Shown here one piece after another: positions 17,439 to 26,537 of a stretch of DNA of 64,000 bases. Both the position numbers and the translations under genes were made by a program. The notes beneath the pieces were generated by a model. That model saw nothing but the letters and a program-made list of their open reading frames with translations. It had not been told where the DNA came from and made no database searches. The stretch lies in the NCBI GenBank assembly GCA_964236465.1, contig CAXSBZ010000009.1, forward strand, positions 1 to 64,000. Reading direction: 5' to 3'. How positions within the stretch are numbered: the first letter of the stretch is position 1; each line of letters starts with the position of its first letter. The stretch comes from Mucilaginibacter_A sp964236465. GTDB taxonomy: Bacteria > Bacteroidota > Bacteroidia > Sphingobacteriales > Sphingobacteriaceae.

Positions 17439-18088
17439 GCTTCGATCAGGCCGTCTTTCATCATCACCATGCGGTCGCTCATTTCTGCCAAATCCTCATT
17501 GTGCGTTACGATGATAAAAGTTTGGTTAAACTGATCGCGCAAAGAAAAAAACAACTGATGCAGTTCTTTGGCATTTTTAGAATCCAAATTTCCGGAAGGT
17601 TCATCAGCCAAAATCAAAGCCGGACTGTTAATTAAAGCACGTGCCACGGCAACACGTTGCTGCTCGCCGCCCGAAAGTTGGCTGGGTTTGTGCGTTTTGC
17701 GATGACCCAAATTCAGCATTTCCAACAATTCGCTTGCCCGTGTTTCCGCTTCCAGTTTTGTTTTTCCATTGATATAAGCCGGAATGCAAATATTTTCAAT
17801 CGCATTAAATTCGGCCAGCAAATGATGGAACTGGAAAATAAAACCAATCTGTTTGTTGCGGAAAGCACTCAACTGTTTTTGGTTCATCACGCTGGTATCG
17901 GCCTCGTTTAGCAAAACCCGGCCCGAATCCGGCTTGTCCAATGTACCGATAATGTTAAGCAGCGAACTTTTCCCGGCACCGGAAGCACCCACAATACTTA
18001 CAATTTCCCCCGCGCTTACATCCAAATCAACACCTTTTAATATCGGCAGCGTTCCGTATGATTTTTTGATTGACCTTGCTTTCAGCAT
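17435..18088 (-). CDS. lolD: ABC transporter ATP-binding protein, LolD-type
   Basis: 217 residues. Walker A GASGAGKSS near residue 36, signature LSGGEQQR near 138, Walker B LILADEPSGNLD near 157. Length and motifs fit LolD, which powers release of lipoproteins from the inner membrane; MacB-type exporters are the alternative. No permease gene is adjacent. First gene of a three-gene overlapping operon. Its first ~50 codons and upstream region are repeated at 19241-19450 and 20294-20400. Confidence 0.85.
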   Translation of the reverse strand: MLKARSIKKSYGTLPILKGVDLDVSAGEIVSIVGASGAGKSSLLNIIGTLDKPDSGRVLLNEADTSVMNQKQLSAFRNKQIGFIFQFHHLLAEFNAIENICIPAYINGKTKLEAETRASELLEMLNLGHRKTHKPSQLSGGEQQRVAVARALINSPALILADEPSGNLDSKNAKELHQLFFSLRDQFNQTFIIVTHNEDLAEMSDRMVMMKDGLIEA

Positions 18089-18154
18089 TTGGCAAAAATA
18101 GGGATTGGGATTTTAGTGGGAAAGGTTGGTATTAAAAGAAATTCCCGGTATTGA

Positions 18155-19222
18155 TCAATATGTTTTAATGCTTTCTTTCAGCTGCTTTTCCTGTTCAACT
18201 ATTTCAATTTCACGTCCAATTTCTGTTTGCAGCTCCTCCTCGGTAGGCAAATACATTTTATATTTTGATGCAAAAACCTGCTTGTTATCATTTAGTAAGC
18301 TGTATTTTGCTAAAGCCTTGTTCTTTTCTGCACAAAGGATCAGGCCAATAGTTGGATTATCGTTCTCCTGGCGTACCTGGTCTTCAAAATACCTTACATA
18401 CATGTCCATTTGTCCTATATCCTGATGCGTTAATTTCCCTGTTTTTAAGTCAACCAACAAAAAGCACTTTAAAATATAGTTGTAAAATACAAGGTCAACA
18501 TAAAAATGTTCATGTTCAGCACTAATTCTGTGCTGCCTTCCCACAAAGCAGAAACCTTTTCCAAGTTCTAACAAAAACTCCTGTAACTTATCTATGATGG
18601 CTTGTTCCAACTCCCGTTCATAAAAGGCAGTATTGGGCTTTAACCCTAAAAATTCCAGCACGTACGGATCTTTAATAATGTCTTTTGCTTGTGCTGTTTG
18701 TTTCTTGTTCTCAGCTTCCTGCTTCACCAACGGCTTGCCTTGCTGGCTGCTCATTTGCATCCTTTCGCAATAAAAGCTATTGATCTGCCTTTCCAATGTT
18801 CTTGTGCTCCAATTTCCGGCAATAGCTTCTGTTACGTAAAATATTCTTGCGGTTTCTTTTTCTACTTTTAGCAATAACCGGTAATGTGTCCAACTTAATT
18901 CGCCACGCAATGCGTGACTATTCTCAAAAAGATTGAAAAACTGGCGCATGTATTTCAGGTTGGTTTCTGTAAAACCTTTTCCAAAATCCGAACTTAATTT
19001 TTCAGCTAAATTCCGGATCAGTTGCTTACCATATTCGGCCCTTTCTTTTCCTTTTTGTTCTTCTTCAACTATTAGTTTCCCAATATGCCAATAAGATTGC
19101 ACCATTGTAATATTAGCAGAGCGATAAACAGTTTTTCTTGCTTCCTCTATAACCTGCTTTACATTTTTGTAAAGGCTGGTGATATCTGGTGCAGGAACAA
19201 TTGTAGTTTCTTTTTTTGCCAT
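18155..19222 (-). CDS. DUF1016/YhcG-family PDDEXK nuclease
   Basis: 355 residues. The N-terminal DUF1016 region (YWHIGKLIVEEEQ) precedes a C-terminal nuclease domain with the PDDEXK-like core YVDLVFYN...FLLVDLKTG. The family is found in variable loci, often beside restriction-modification genes, and is thought to act on DNA in defence or recombination. Here it stands without an R-M system, inserted between lolD and a duplicate of the lolD 5' end. Its ATG is 18 bp after the stop of that truncated copy, so it may be expressed from the duplicated lolD promoter. Confidence 0.85.
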   Translation of the reverse strand: MAKKETTIVPAPDITSLYKNVKQVIEEARKTVYRSANITMVQSYWHIGKLIVEEEQKGKERAEYGKQLIRNLAEKLSSDFGKGFTETNLKYMRQFFNLFENSHALRGELSWTHYRLLLKVEKETARIFYVTEAIAGNWSTRTLERQINSFYCERMQMSSQQGKPLVKQEAENKKQTAQAKDIIKDPYVLEFLGLKPNTAFYERELEQAIIDKLQEFLLELGKGFCFVGRQHRISAEHEHFYVDLVFYNYILKCFLLVDLKTGKLTHQDIGQMDMYVRYFEDQVRQENDNPTIGLILCAEKNKALAKYSLLNDNKQVFASKYKMYLPTEEELQTEIGREIEIVEQEKQLKESIKTY

Positions 19223-19240
19223 GTAATTATCACTAACGTT

Positions 19241-19411
19241 TTAAGTTTGTGTATTTAAAAAAGACGTACCGATAATATTAAGCAGCGAACTTTTCCCGGC
19301 ACCGGAAGCACCCACAATACTTACTATTTCCCCGGTATTTACATCCAAATCCACACCTTTTAATATCGGCAGCGTTCCGTATGATTTTTTAATTGACCTT
19401 GCTTTCAGCAT
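19241..19411 (-). pseudogene. Truncated second copy of lolD (5' end only)
   Basis: A 56-residue frame starts with the same residues as LolD, keeps an intact Walker A (GASGAGKSS), then leaves homology after NIIGT and ends with a short foreign tail. About 40 bp of upstream DNA are also duplicated. The DUF1016 nuclease starts 18 bp downstream. It is not a working ATPase, but it could serve as promoter and leader. Confidence 0.8.
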
Positions 19412-19482
19412 TTGGCAAAAATAGGGATTGGGATTTTAGTGGTAAAGGTTGGTTTTGGGGGAATATTTTTTAAAGTATTACT

Positions 19483-20292
19483 TTACTTTTTTTGAGAAAA
19501 CAGCCAATCAAACAATCCTGGTTCGGCGTAGGCTTTATTTATAATGTTGTGTCCCATTCCTGCATATTCAGAATATTTAGGATGACCGCCGTACTTTTTT
19601 ATTGCAGTTATTATCAAGCGCGAATATTTAACATTATTGATCTCGTCTTTGTCTCCATGAAAAGCCCAAATAGCTATCGAATGGATGGAATTGGCTTTTG
19701 CAGTATCCGAAACAGAACAAATTGGTATAGCTGCTGCAAAAAAATCAGAGCGGCGGGTCAAAAAATCAAATGTGCCTTCACCGCCGCCAGAATAACCGGT
19801 AATGTAAATACGTTGCTTATTTACCGGTAATTGCTTTGTTAACTGATCTAATAATTCAAAAGTCCATTTGGCAGGAAATGTAGGTTCTGCCGTTGCCTGT
19901 AAACTTTCGGGGAAATTTGGAAAACGTACCCAAAGACGTTTTTGCGGACATTGAGGTGCGAGGATGAAACAAGGATATTTTATTCTTCCCGCATTATCAA
20001 TCAAAGCATTTGGGATTGCATACAACTGCTTTTCGTTATCGTTTCCGCGTTCGCCATCGCCAGCTAAAAAAACCACGAGCGGATATTGCTTCTTTTTGTT
20101 GTAATTTAAAGGGTATAAAAGGCAATATTGTAAACTATCATTACCAGAAATATAGACGTCTTTTTTAAACGCACTTAAAGCTTTTTTTCTGATGGCAAGG
20201 CTGTCATTCGTATTAACAACACCAACTTTTTGCCCATAAACAAAGCATGTAAAATTTGATAGCAGGAATAGAATAAAGTGTTTGAATGTCAT
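19483..20292 (-). CDS. Secreted esterase, PHB-depolymerase-like alpha/beta hydrolase
   Basis: 269 residues from ATG 20292. Signal peptide MTFKHFILFLLSNF... followed by Gly-Gln. The nucleophile elbow is GYSGGGEG; the late MGHNI supplies the histidine; LAGDGERGND marks the oxyanion-hole side. It may cleave short esters outside the inner membrane. The open frame extends to 20352, but that part is lolD 5' DNA read out of frame. The start overlaps (ATGA) a short frame made of the first codons of lolD. Confidence 0.75.
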   Translation of the reverse strand: MTFKHFILFLLSNFTCFVYGQKVGVVNTNDSLAIRKKALSAFKKDVYISGNDSLQYCLLYPLNYNKKKQYPLVVFLAGDGERGNDNEKQLYAIPNALIDNAGRIKYPCFILAPQCPQKRLWVRFPNFPESLQATAEPTFPAKWTFELLDQLTKQLPVNKQRIYITGYSGGGEGTFDFLTRRSDFFAAAIPICSVSDTAKANSIHSIAIWAFHGDKDEINNVKYSRLIITAIKKYGGHPKYSEYAGMGHNIINKAYAEPGLFDWLFSQKK

Positions 20293-20345
20293 TTTAAGAT
20301 CGGCAGCGTTCCGTATGATTTTTTGATCGACCTTGCTTTCAGCAT
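20289..20345 (-). CDS. 18-codon leader frame derived from the lolD 5' end
   Basis: Begins with the same 17 residues as LolD and stops at TGA, overlapping the esterase ATG as ATGA. The upstream ~40 bp also match the lolD promoter region. The arrangement suggests the lolD translation start now drives the esterase by coupling. Inference only. Confidence 0.5.
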   Translation of the reverse strand: MLKARSIKKSYGTLPILK

Positions 20346-20521
20346 TTGGCAAAAATAGGGATTGAGATTTTAGGGTGCAATGTTGGAAAGGTGGGTTTTC
20401 GGAGAATTAATCGATTGATTTTACTTACAATACCGTTACCACAAACAACATATTATAATTAGCTGGTAGTCCTCAAATATTTAATCAAAACTATATATTT
20501 ATACGTTTTAAATTTACCAAG

Positions 20522-20857
20522 ATGAAGATATATAAAACCGTCCTTTTAATTTTTCTTTTTACTGTATTGCTGTTTAGTTCTTGTAGTAGTTATATTTCAT
20601 ATATTGGAGATAGCTTATCTCCGACGGATAATGTTGATATTTTTTATGATGCAAAAGATGTTAAACAAGCTTATAAAGTTATAGGACATATATCTGCGCC
20701 TTCATCAAATTATGACGAAAAAGAAGCAAAATTTGAGATAATACAAAAAGCGAAAAAGGTTGGGTCAGACGGCGTTATTATTACTGGGATGGATTATACA
20801 GGCGGAAAAGATTCATCACCATTTTATAAAGCAGATGCAATTAAATATACAAACTAG
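20522..20857 (+). CDS. Small lipoprotein of unknown function
   Basis: 111 residues. Lipoprotein signal with lipobox LFSSC near residue 21. The mature part (FEIIQKAKKVGSDGVIITG) resembles the small alpha/beta fold of envelope-stress lipoproteins, but I cannot place it. Monocistronic, divergent from the esterase and upstream of sucC. Confidence 0.65.
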   Translation: MKIYKTVLLIFLFTVLLFSSCSSYISYIGDSLSPTDNVDIFYDAKDVKQAYKVIGHISAPSSNYDEKEAKFEIIQKAKKVGSDGVIITGMDYTGGKDSSPFYKADAIKYTN

Positions 20858-20968
20858 TATTTTTTAGTTAGAAATCAATCTTTAATTAGTGGCCAATTGT
20901 ATCCCAAAACAATTCTGCATTTTTATTTCTAACCCTAAATTGTAGCTTTACCCAAAATCTTTTTCAAA

Positions 20969-22162
20969 ATGAACATTCACGAATATCAGGGCAAAGCCAT
21001 ACTGAAAAGCTACGGGGTTAGGGTTCAGGAAGGCATCTTAGCCGAGAACGTTGAACAGGCTGTGGAAGCAGCTAAAAAATTAAAGGAAGAATATGGTTCT
21101 GACTGGGTGGTGATTAAAGCACAAATCCATGCAGGCGGCCGTGGTAAAGGCGGCGGTGTTAAATTAGCCAAAAACCTGGACGAGGTGAAAGAGAAAACGG
21201 CAGCCATCATTGGGATGCAACTCATCACGCCGCAAACCGGCCCCGAAGGTAAATTGGTAAGCAAAGTGCTGGTGGCGCAGGATGTTTATTATCCCGGCGC
21301 ATCAGAAACGAAAGAATTTTATGTTTCTGTGTTGATGGACCGTGCCAAAGGCCGCAACGTCATCATGTATTCTACCGAAGGCGGGATGGACATTGAAGAA
21401 GTGGCACATGCTACGCCGGAACTGATCCACAAAGAAGAAATTGACCCGAAAGTGGGTTTGCAAGGTTTTCAGGCACGTAAAATTGCTTTCAATTTGGGGT
21501 TGTCCGGCGATGCTTTTAAAGAAATGGTGAAATTTATCACTGCTCTATACAAAGCTTACGATGCGACGGATTCTTCTCAGTTTGAAATCAACCCGGTTTT
21601 AAAAACCTCTGATAATAAAATCCTGGCGGTTGATGCCAAAGTGAATATTGATGACAACGCCTTGTACCGCCATCCTGATTTTGCGGCCATGCGCGATACA
21701 GCAGAAGAAGACTCGATGGAAGTGGAAGCCAGCGAATCAAATTTAAACTATGTGAAATTGGATGGGAATGTGGGCTGCATGGTTAACGGTGCCGGTTTGG
21801 CTATGGCTACGATGGACATCATTAAAATTGCCGGCGGCGAGCCTGCCAACTTTCTTGATGTGGGCGGAACGGCCAATGCACAAACGGTTAAAGCGGCTTT
21901 CGGTATCATCCTGAAAGATCCAAACGTAAAAGCAATTTTGATCAATATTTTTGGCGGCATCGTCCGTTGCGACCGCGTGGCGCAAGGTGTAATTGATGCT
22001 TACCAGGAAATGGGCGATATTCCGGTTCCGATTATTGTCCGTTTGCAGGGAACCAACGCTGTGGAAGCGAAAAAACTGATTGATGAATCTGGTTTGAAAG
22101 TTTTCTCTGCTATTTTATTAAAAGAAGCAGCGGATCGGGTGAAAGAAGTTTTGGCAGCATAA
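20969..22162 (+). CDS. sucC: Succinyl-CoA synthetase beta subunit
   Basis: 397 residues. Beta subunit of the TCA-cycle enzyme that makes ATP or GTP from succinyl-CoA. N-terminal MNIHEYQGKAILKSYGV and HAGGRGKGGGVKLA of the ATP-grasp domain are typical, as are NGAGLAMATMD and GGTANA of the CoA-ligase domain. The alpha subunit gene sucD is not adjacent. A hairpin terminator follows. Confidence 0.96.
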   Translation: MNIHEYQGKAILKSYGVRVQEGILAENVEQAVEAAKKLKEEYGSDWVVIKAQIHAGGRGKGGGVKLAKNLDEVKEKTAAIIGMQLITPQTGPEGKLVSKVLVAQDVYYPGASETKEFYVSVLMDRAKGRNVIMYSTEGGMDIEEVAHATPELIHKEEIDPKVGLQGFQARKIAFNLGLSGDAFKEMVKFITALYKAYDATDSSQFEINPVLKTSDNKILAVDAKVNIDDNALYRHPDFAAMRDTAEEDSMEVEASESNLNYVKLDGNVGCMVNGAGLAMATMDIIKIAGGEPANFLDVGGTANAQTVKAAFGIILKDPNVKAILINIFGGIVRCDRVAQGVIDAYQEMGDIPVPIIVRLQGTNAVEAKKLIDESGLKVFSAILLKEAADRVKEVLAA

Positions 22163-22184
22163 ACCTTAGTTTTTAAATATATCG

Positions 22185-22216
22185 AAAGGCCGTCTGTAAT
22201 AAGGCGGCTTTTTTGT
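22185..22216 (+). terminator. Probable terminator of sucC
   Basis: AAAGGCCGTCT and AGGCGGCTTTTTT form an imperfect GC stem with a T-run. A variant 12-mer (ATGCTGTTTTTA, 22219-22230) follows at once. Confidence 0.55.
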
Positions 22217-22218
22217 GG

Positions 22219-22434
22219 ATGCTGTTTTTAGCGGCTAAAAATTGGTTTGAACTTGAAAACCATCCCCTTACTCCTTCTAAGAAGTAATGTACAGCAGCTC
22301 TTATAAATTAGAACGAAACAGCCCTGCCCTTGAAAGGGAGCCCAGAGAATGAGTTTTGATCCGTATTTTTAAGTTTAAACTAATTTTCTCAGCTAAATCC
22401 ATTATCTTAACAGGCAGTACAAATGCTGTTTTTA
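22219..22434. repeat. Two direct copies of the variant ATGCTGTTTTTA
   Basis: Copies at 22219-22230 and 22423-22434, same orientation. The second ends two bases before the ATG of the lipoprotein gene. Between them lie about 190 bp with no gene and a GC-richer patch (CCCTGCCCTTGAAAGGGAG) that I cannot classify. Confidence 0.55.
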
Positions 22435-22435
22435 T

Positions 22436-23389
22436 ATGCTAAATTTTCGTTTTTTCCTGTTGATGTTTGTGGCGATGAGCTGTTTTTCCTGCAAACAAAA
22501 TCCCGAAAAAAATAAGTCATCCTCCGTAGCAGAAACCAACGAAGAACTTATTGAAAGAACAAAAACCACTTTTAAAACGGTAATCGGCATTCATTTTACA
22601 GAAGTTTACCGCCGCTTTGCAAATGGTGTTTCTTTTAATGCGCAGGGTTATCAGCTAAAACCTTCCTGGAAATTTTATTTTGTAGCAGATACCACCGTTA
22701 GCTTGTACAGCGATATTAAAAAACGTTACTACGATTTGCCGGTAACGCTGGACCATGATTCTATTTTCAGCATGGCAGGTGCCTGGTTCAAGGCCAAAAA
22801 AATCAGCAGAGACAGTTTGCGTTTTCAGGTATTATCTGTAAAAAACAAGCAGATCAATTGGAAAAATTCCAACGTATATGTTACTTTTTATGCAGAAGAT
22901 TTTTTGAAAAGCCATCGTTTTGATGTAGAAAAACTCCGAAAAACCACTGCAAAAGATACGGCTTATATCCAATCTTTAGCCAATGGATCTTCCAATGATT
23001 CTACCAAAATTTTTGCCGCCCAGCAACCCGTTATTTTACTTAGTAAAAGCAGCAACGTGCTGATTACCAATGCAAAACTAAAAGCAAAAGACCTGGACAA
23101 TTATTACATTCCGGAAACGCTTTTTTACCCGGAATATAGCGTAACGATCCATAAAGCTTATGCAGATTTTCACCACAGTTTTGCCGTTCGGGTGGATGCC
23201 AAAGGGCAGCTGCATTTTGTGGAGCCGATGGAAATGATGCTGCCCGGCGAACAGGACCACACCATCAAAATTATGAAAGCAATTATGGATGGTTACCTGG
23301 CCCATTACCTCCAAATTACGCCCGGCAAAACATTGGGCATTCCGCACGATAGTTTGATTTTGGTGGATGTGCGTGGCAATAAAAGCTGA
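22436..23389 (+). CDS. Lipoprotein of unknown function
   Basis: 317 residues with a lipoprotein signal (MLNFRFFLLMFVAMSCFSC). The mature part is beta-rich and Lys/Asp-rich, without a motif I recognise. It stands alone between sucC and the TonB-plug protein. The start lies directly after a variant 12-mer, and its TGA stop overlaps the left arm of the nested palindrome at 23388. Confidence 0.6.
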   Translation: MLNFRFFLLMFVAMSCFSCKQNPEKNKSSSVAETNEELIERTKTTFKTVIGIHFTEVYRRFANGVSFNAQGYQLKPSWKFYFVADTTVSLYSDIKKRYYDLPVTLDHDSIFSMAGAWFKAKKISRDSLRFQVLSVKNKQINWKNSNVYVTFYAEDFLKSHRFDVEKLRKTTAKDTAYIQSLANGSSNDSTKIFAAQQPVILLSKSSNVLITNAKLKAKDLDNYYIPETLFYPEYSVTIHKAYADFHHSFAVRVDAKGQLHFVEPMEMMLPGEQDHTIKIMKAIMDGYLAHYLQITPGKTLGIPHDSLILVDVRGNKS

Positions 23390-23614
23390 TCCAGTTTTTA
23401 TCGGCATAAAAACAGTATCCAAAAAAATATGAACAATTAACTGCGTTTAGGTCTGTCATGCCGAATTTATTTCGGCATCTCACAGGATGGGCAACCGGCA
23501 AGCAAGTATAAACTTTGCCAGTGAGATGCTGAAATAAATTCAGCATGACAAAACCTGTTTTCGGAACAAGCTATAAAATCACCATACTGTTTTTATCGGC
23601 ATAAAAACTGGATC
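23388..23614. repeat. Nested inverted-repeat element
   Basis: Outer arms 23388-23420 and 23584-23614 are near-perfect inverted copies, from GATCCAGTTTTTA inward; each arm also contains TTTTTATCGGCATAAAAA. Inner arms 23453-23482 and 23521-23550 are ~30 bp inverted copies starting TGTCATGC. Each inner arm folds on itself: GCCGAA..TTCGGC on the left, GCTGAA..TTCAGC on the right, a compensatory pair of changes. No gene is present. Confidence 0.8.
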
Positions 23615-23740
23615 ATTCTGCAAATCAAACAGTTCAATTAATCCTGCATTCGTTAAAAAACGTTAAAAAATATTTTTTTGCTTTTGGGTAAAACATAATT
23701 AAAAAATTAGTTATATCTTGATTGCCATAAACACTTGCGT

Positions 23741-26536
23741 ATGAAAGGCATAATTTTTACCCTGATCTTTTGTTTGGCAGCTCAAATTTTACTGGCACAA
23801 AACAGTTATCGTATCAAAGGCAGTGTTGCTGATACGGTTGCCAATGTAAAGCTCCAGCACACCAGTGTGGTAGTTCTGAACGCGAAGGATTCTACCTTGA
23901 AAAAATTTACCCGCGCTGCCGAAGACGGAACTTTTAACATCAGCGGATTGAGCAAAGGCAAGTTTATTCTGCTGGTTTCGTATCCGAATTACGCTGATTA
24001 TGTGGAAGATTTTACATTAGATTCGATCAACAAAGAGCATGATTTTAAGCGGATTTCGATGCTGCTGAAAACGCGTTTGCTGGCCGGTGTGATTATCAAA
24101 GGGACAAAAGCGGCCATCAAAATAAAAGGCGACACAACTGAGTACAATGCTTCCAGTTTTACCGTTCAGCCAAATGCCAAAGTAGAAGATTTATTAAAGC
24201 AGCTGCCTGGCATTCAGGTTGATAAAGACGGAAAAATTACCGCTCAGGGCCAAACTGTAAACAAGGTTTTGGTGGATGGAGAAGAGTTTTTTGGCGATGA
24301 TCCAACGCTGGTTACTAAAAACATCCGCAGTGATATGGTAGATAAAGTGCAGGTTTACGATAAAAGCAGCGACCAGGCGGCCTTTACTGGTGTGGACGAC
24401 GGCAAGAAAACGAAAACTATCAACATCAAACTAAAAGAAGATAAAAAGAACGGTTATTTTGGTAAAGTTGATGTTGGCGCGGCCACGGATAAATATTACC
24501 AGGAACAGCTGCTGTTTAACAAATTTTGGGGCAAAAAGAAGTTTTCGGCTTACGGCACGCTGGCTAATACCGGCAAAACCGGTTTGGGCTGGGAAGACAG
24601 CAATAAATACGGCTCATCCAACGCGAATACAGAGGTTGGAGATGATGGCAGCATCAGCATTTATTTTAGCGGCGGCGATGATTTGGATTCTTTCGACGGA
24701 AGGTATAATGGCCAGGGTATCCCAACGGCCCGCACCGGTGGTTTGCATTTTGACAATAAATTTAATGGTGATAAAGAAAGCATCAATGCCAATTACAAAA
24801 CGGGTTTTTTAAACGTAACGGGCAACCGCGACGCGCTGACTCAGAACACCTTGCCTACGGGATTAATTAAAAGCAACACTACCCAGGATTTTAACAATTC
24901 CATTTTCCGGCAGAAGCTGGATGCGGCCTATACGGTTAAGCTGGACACAACTTCTACCTTAAAAATAACAGTTGACGGCACTATCAAAAGCAATAAAACG
25001 CGAAACAATTATTTGGCAATCAGCCTGCGCGGCAACGATACACTGCTAAACCGAAGCAACCGCGTGCTGACTAACGATGGCGACGAAAAGATTTTGAACG
25101 CAAGCCTTTTTTACACAAAGAAATTTAAGAAAAAAGGCCGGACTTTTACGGCAAATTTTACTGAGGCATTGAATCAAAACAACACCAAAGGTTACTTAAA
25201 TACCGAGATTAGTTACTACAATAATCTGGGGCGATTGGACAGCACACAGCGTGTTAATCAGTATAAAACCAACGATATTGAAAGCAGTATATTCAATTCT
25301 AACTTTACCTTTTCGGAGCCGCTGACTAAAACGGTTACGCTAACAGGTAACTATCGGTTTGTTTTAAATAACAGCAGTATCAACCGGTTATCGTACAATC
25401 CATCTTTGCCCGGAGAATATGACCAGGTGGACAGAACGCTGAGCAACAATTATAAACTGAACCAAATCAGCAATCAGGCTGGTGCTGTTTTTAACTATAA
25501 AAAAAATAAAACCACTTTTAATTTCGGGACGAAAATAGCGGATGTAAAATTTGATCAGACAGATTTATATACCAATAATGTGCTTAAAAGAAATTTTATC
25601 AATTATAGTCCGCAAGCCAGTTATCAGTATCGATTTTCTGCTCAGCGTTCCATTCACATTGATTATAATGGCAACAACACGCAGCCAAATATAGATCAAA
25701 TTCAGCCTGTTCGGGTAAACACCGATCCGTTGAACATTACTATCGGTAACCCGGATTTAAAGCCGTCGTTCACCAACCGGATAAGCAGCTGGTATAATTC
25801 TTACAAAGTTTTGAGCGGACAATCTATTTACATAGGCGGTTCATATTCAACAACTTCAAACCCAATTATTAATAATACCATGACGGATTCTGCCGGAAGA
25901 AGCATTTATCAATCTATTAACCTTAACGGAAAACAAACTGCTAACTTTTATTTGTATGGAGGTTATAACCAGAAAATTAAGTTTCTGGACGTAAATGCCG
26001 GTTCAAACATTAATGCAAACGGTAATACTTATTACAGTATCACTAACGGCGCACTAAATAAAACGCAGTCTTATACTTATGGTATTTCTGGCCGGCTTTC
26101 TAAATATAAAGAAAAAAAGTATGATGTTTCTTTATCTGCCGGTCCAACTTATACCAGAAGTCAGTCATCCTTGCAAACTGCTGTAAATAATAATGGTACC
26201 GGTTTTAATGCCGATGGAAATTTTAGTGTTTACCTGCCAAAAAAGTTTCAGATTAGCACAGATGGAAACTTTCAATATCAGGGCAAAACAGCTTCTTTTA
26301 ACCAGGATTTTAAGCGTTTTATTGTAAATGCCAGCTTAATCAAATCCTTTTTTAAAGATGATGGTTTGAAGCTTTCTATCTCCGGAAATGACCTGCTGAA
26401 CCAGAACGTTGGTTTTAGCAGAAGTGCTACCAGCACATTTCTGACACAAAGCACCTACACCACCATCCGCCGGTATTTTATGTTCTCGATTATTTATGAT
26501 TTTAACAAAATGGGCGGTGCTGCCCCTAAAAAATAA
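23741..26536 (+). CDS. Outer-membrane beta-barrel protein with carboxypeptidase-like and TonB-plug domains
   Basis: 931 residues. A signal peptide ends at LLAQ. Next come a CarboxypepD-regulatory-like Ig domain (about residues 20-105), a plug-like segment (VEDLLKQLPGIQVDKDGKI...VDGEEFFGDDP), then a long barrel rich in alternating Asn/Tyr/Thr strands. This is the TonB-dependent-receptor-related family common in Bacteroidota; the ligand is unknown. There is no SusD partner. I start at ATG 23741 rather than an upstream TTG. The GLPGLI gene follows after one base, so they are co-transcribed. Confidence 0.88.
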   Translation: MKGIIFTLIFCLAAQILLAQNSYRIKGSVADTVANVKLQHTSVVVLNAKDSTLKKFTRAAEDGTFNISGLSKGKFILLVSYPNYADYVEDFTLDSINKEHDFKRISMLLKTRLLAGVIIKGTKAAIKIKGDTTEYNASSFTVQPNAKVEDLLKQLPGIQVDKDGKITAQGQTVNKVLVDGEEFFGDDPTLVTKNIRSDMVDKVQVYDKSSDQAAFTGVDDGKKTKTINIKLKEDKKNGYFGKVDVGAATDKYYQEQLLFNKFWGKKKFSAYGTLANTGKTGLGWEDSNKYGSSNANTEVGDDGSISIYFSGGDDLDSFDGRYNGQGIPTARTGGLHFDNKFNGDKESINANYKTGFLNVTGNRDALTQNTLPTGLIKSNTTQDFNNSIFRQKLDAAYTVKLDTTSTLKITVDGTIKSNKTRNNYLAISLRGNDTLLNRSNRVLTNDGDEKILNASLFYTKKFKKKGRTFTANFTEALNQNNTKGYLNTEISYYNNLGRLDSTQRVNQYKTNDIESSIFNSNFTFSEPLTKTVTLTGNYRFVLNNSSINRLSYNPSLPGEYDQVDRTLSNNYKLNQISNQAGAVFNYKKNKTTFNFGTKIADVKFDQTDLYTNNVLKRNFINYSPQASYQYRFSAQRSIHIDYNGNNTQPNIDQIQPVRVNTDPLNITIGNPDLKPSFTNRISSWYNSYKVLSGQSIYIGGSYSTTSNPIINNTMTDSAGRSIYQSINLNGKQTANFYLYGGYNQKIKFLDVNAGSNINANGNTYYSITNGALNKTQSYTYGISGRLSKYKEKKYDVSLSAGPTYTRSQSSLQTAVNNNGTGFNADGNFSVYLPKKFQISTDGNFQYQGKTASFNQDFKRFIVNASLIKSFFKDDGLKLSISGNDLLNQNVGFSRSATSTFLTQSTYTTIRRYFMFSIIYDFNKMGGAAPKK

Positions 26537-26537
26537 G

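Noticed and set aside
22113..22130. Near-12-mer in sucC (TTAAAAGAAGCAG)
   Set aside because: It codes the conserved LLKEAADR of SucC and lacks the outer bases, so it need not be a motif copy. A similar case in the fusion gene near 28970 was left out for the same reason.
23316..23546. Open frame beginning MLNLFQHL on the minus strand
   Set aside because: It lies wholly within the nested palindrome; the peptide is a product of the repeat.
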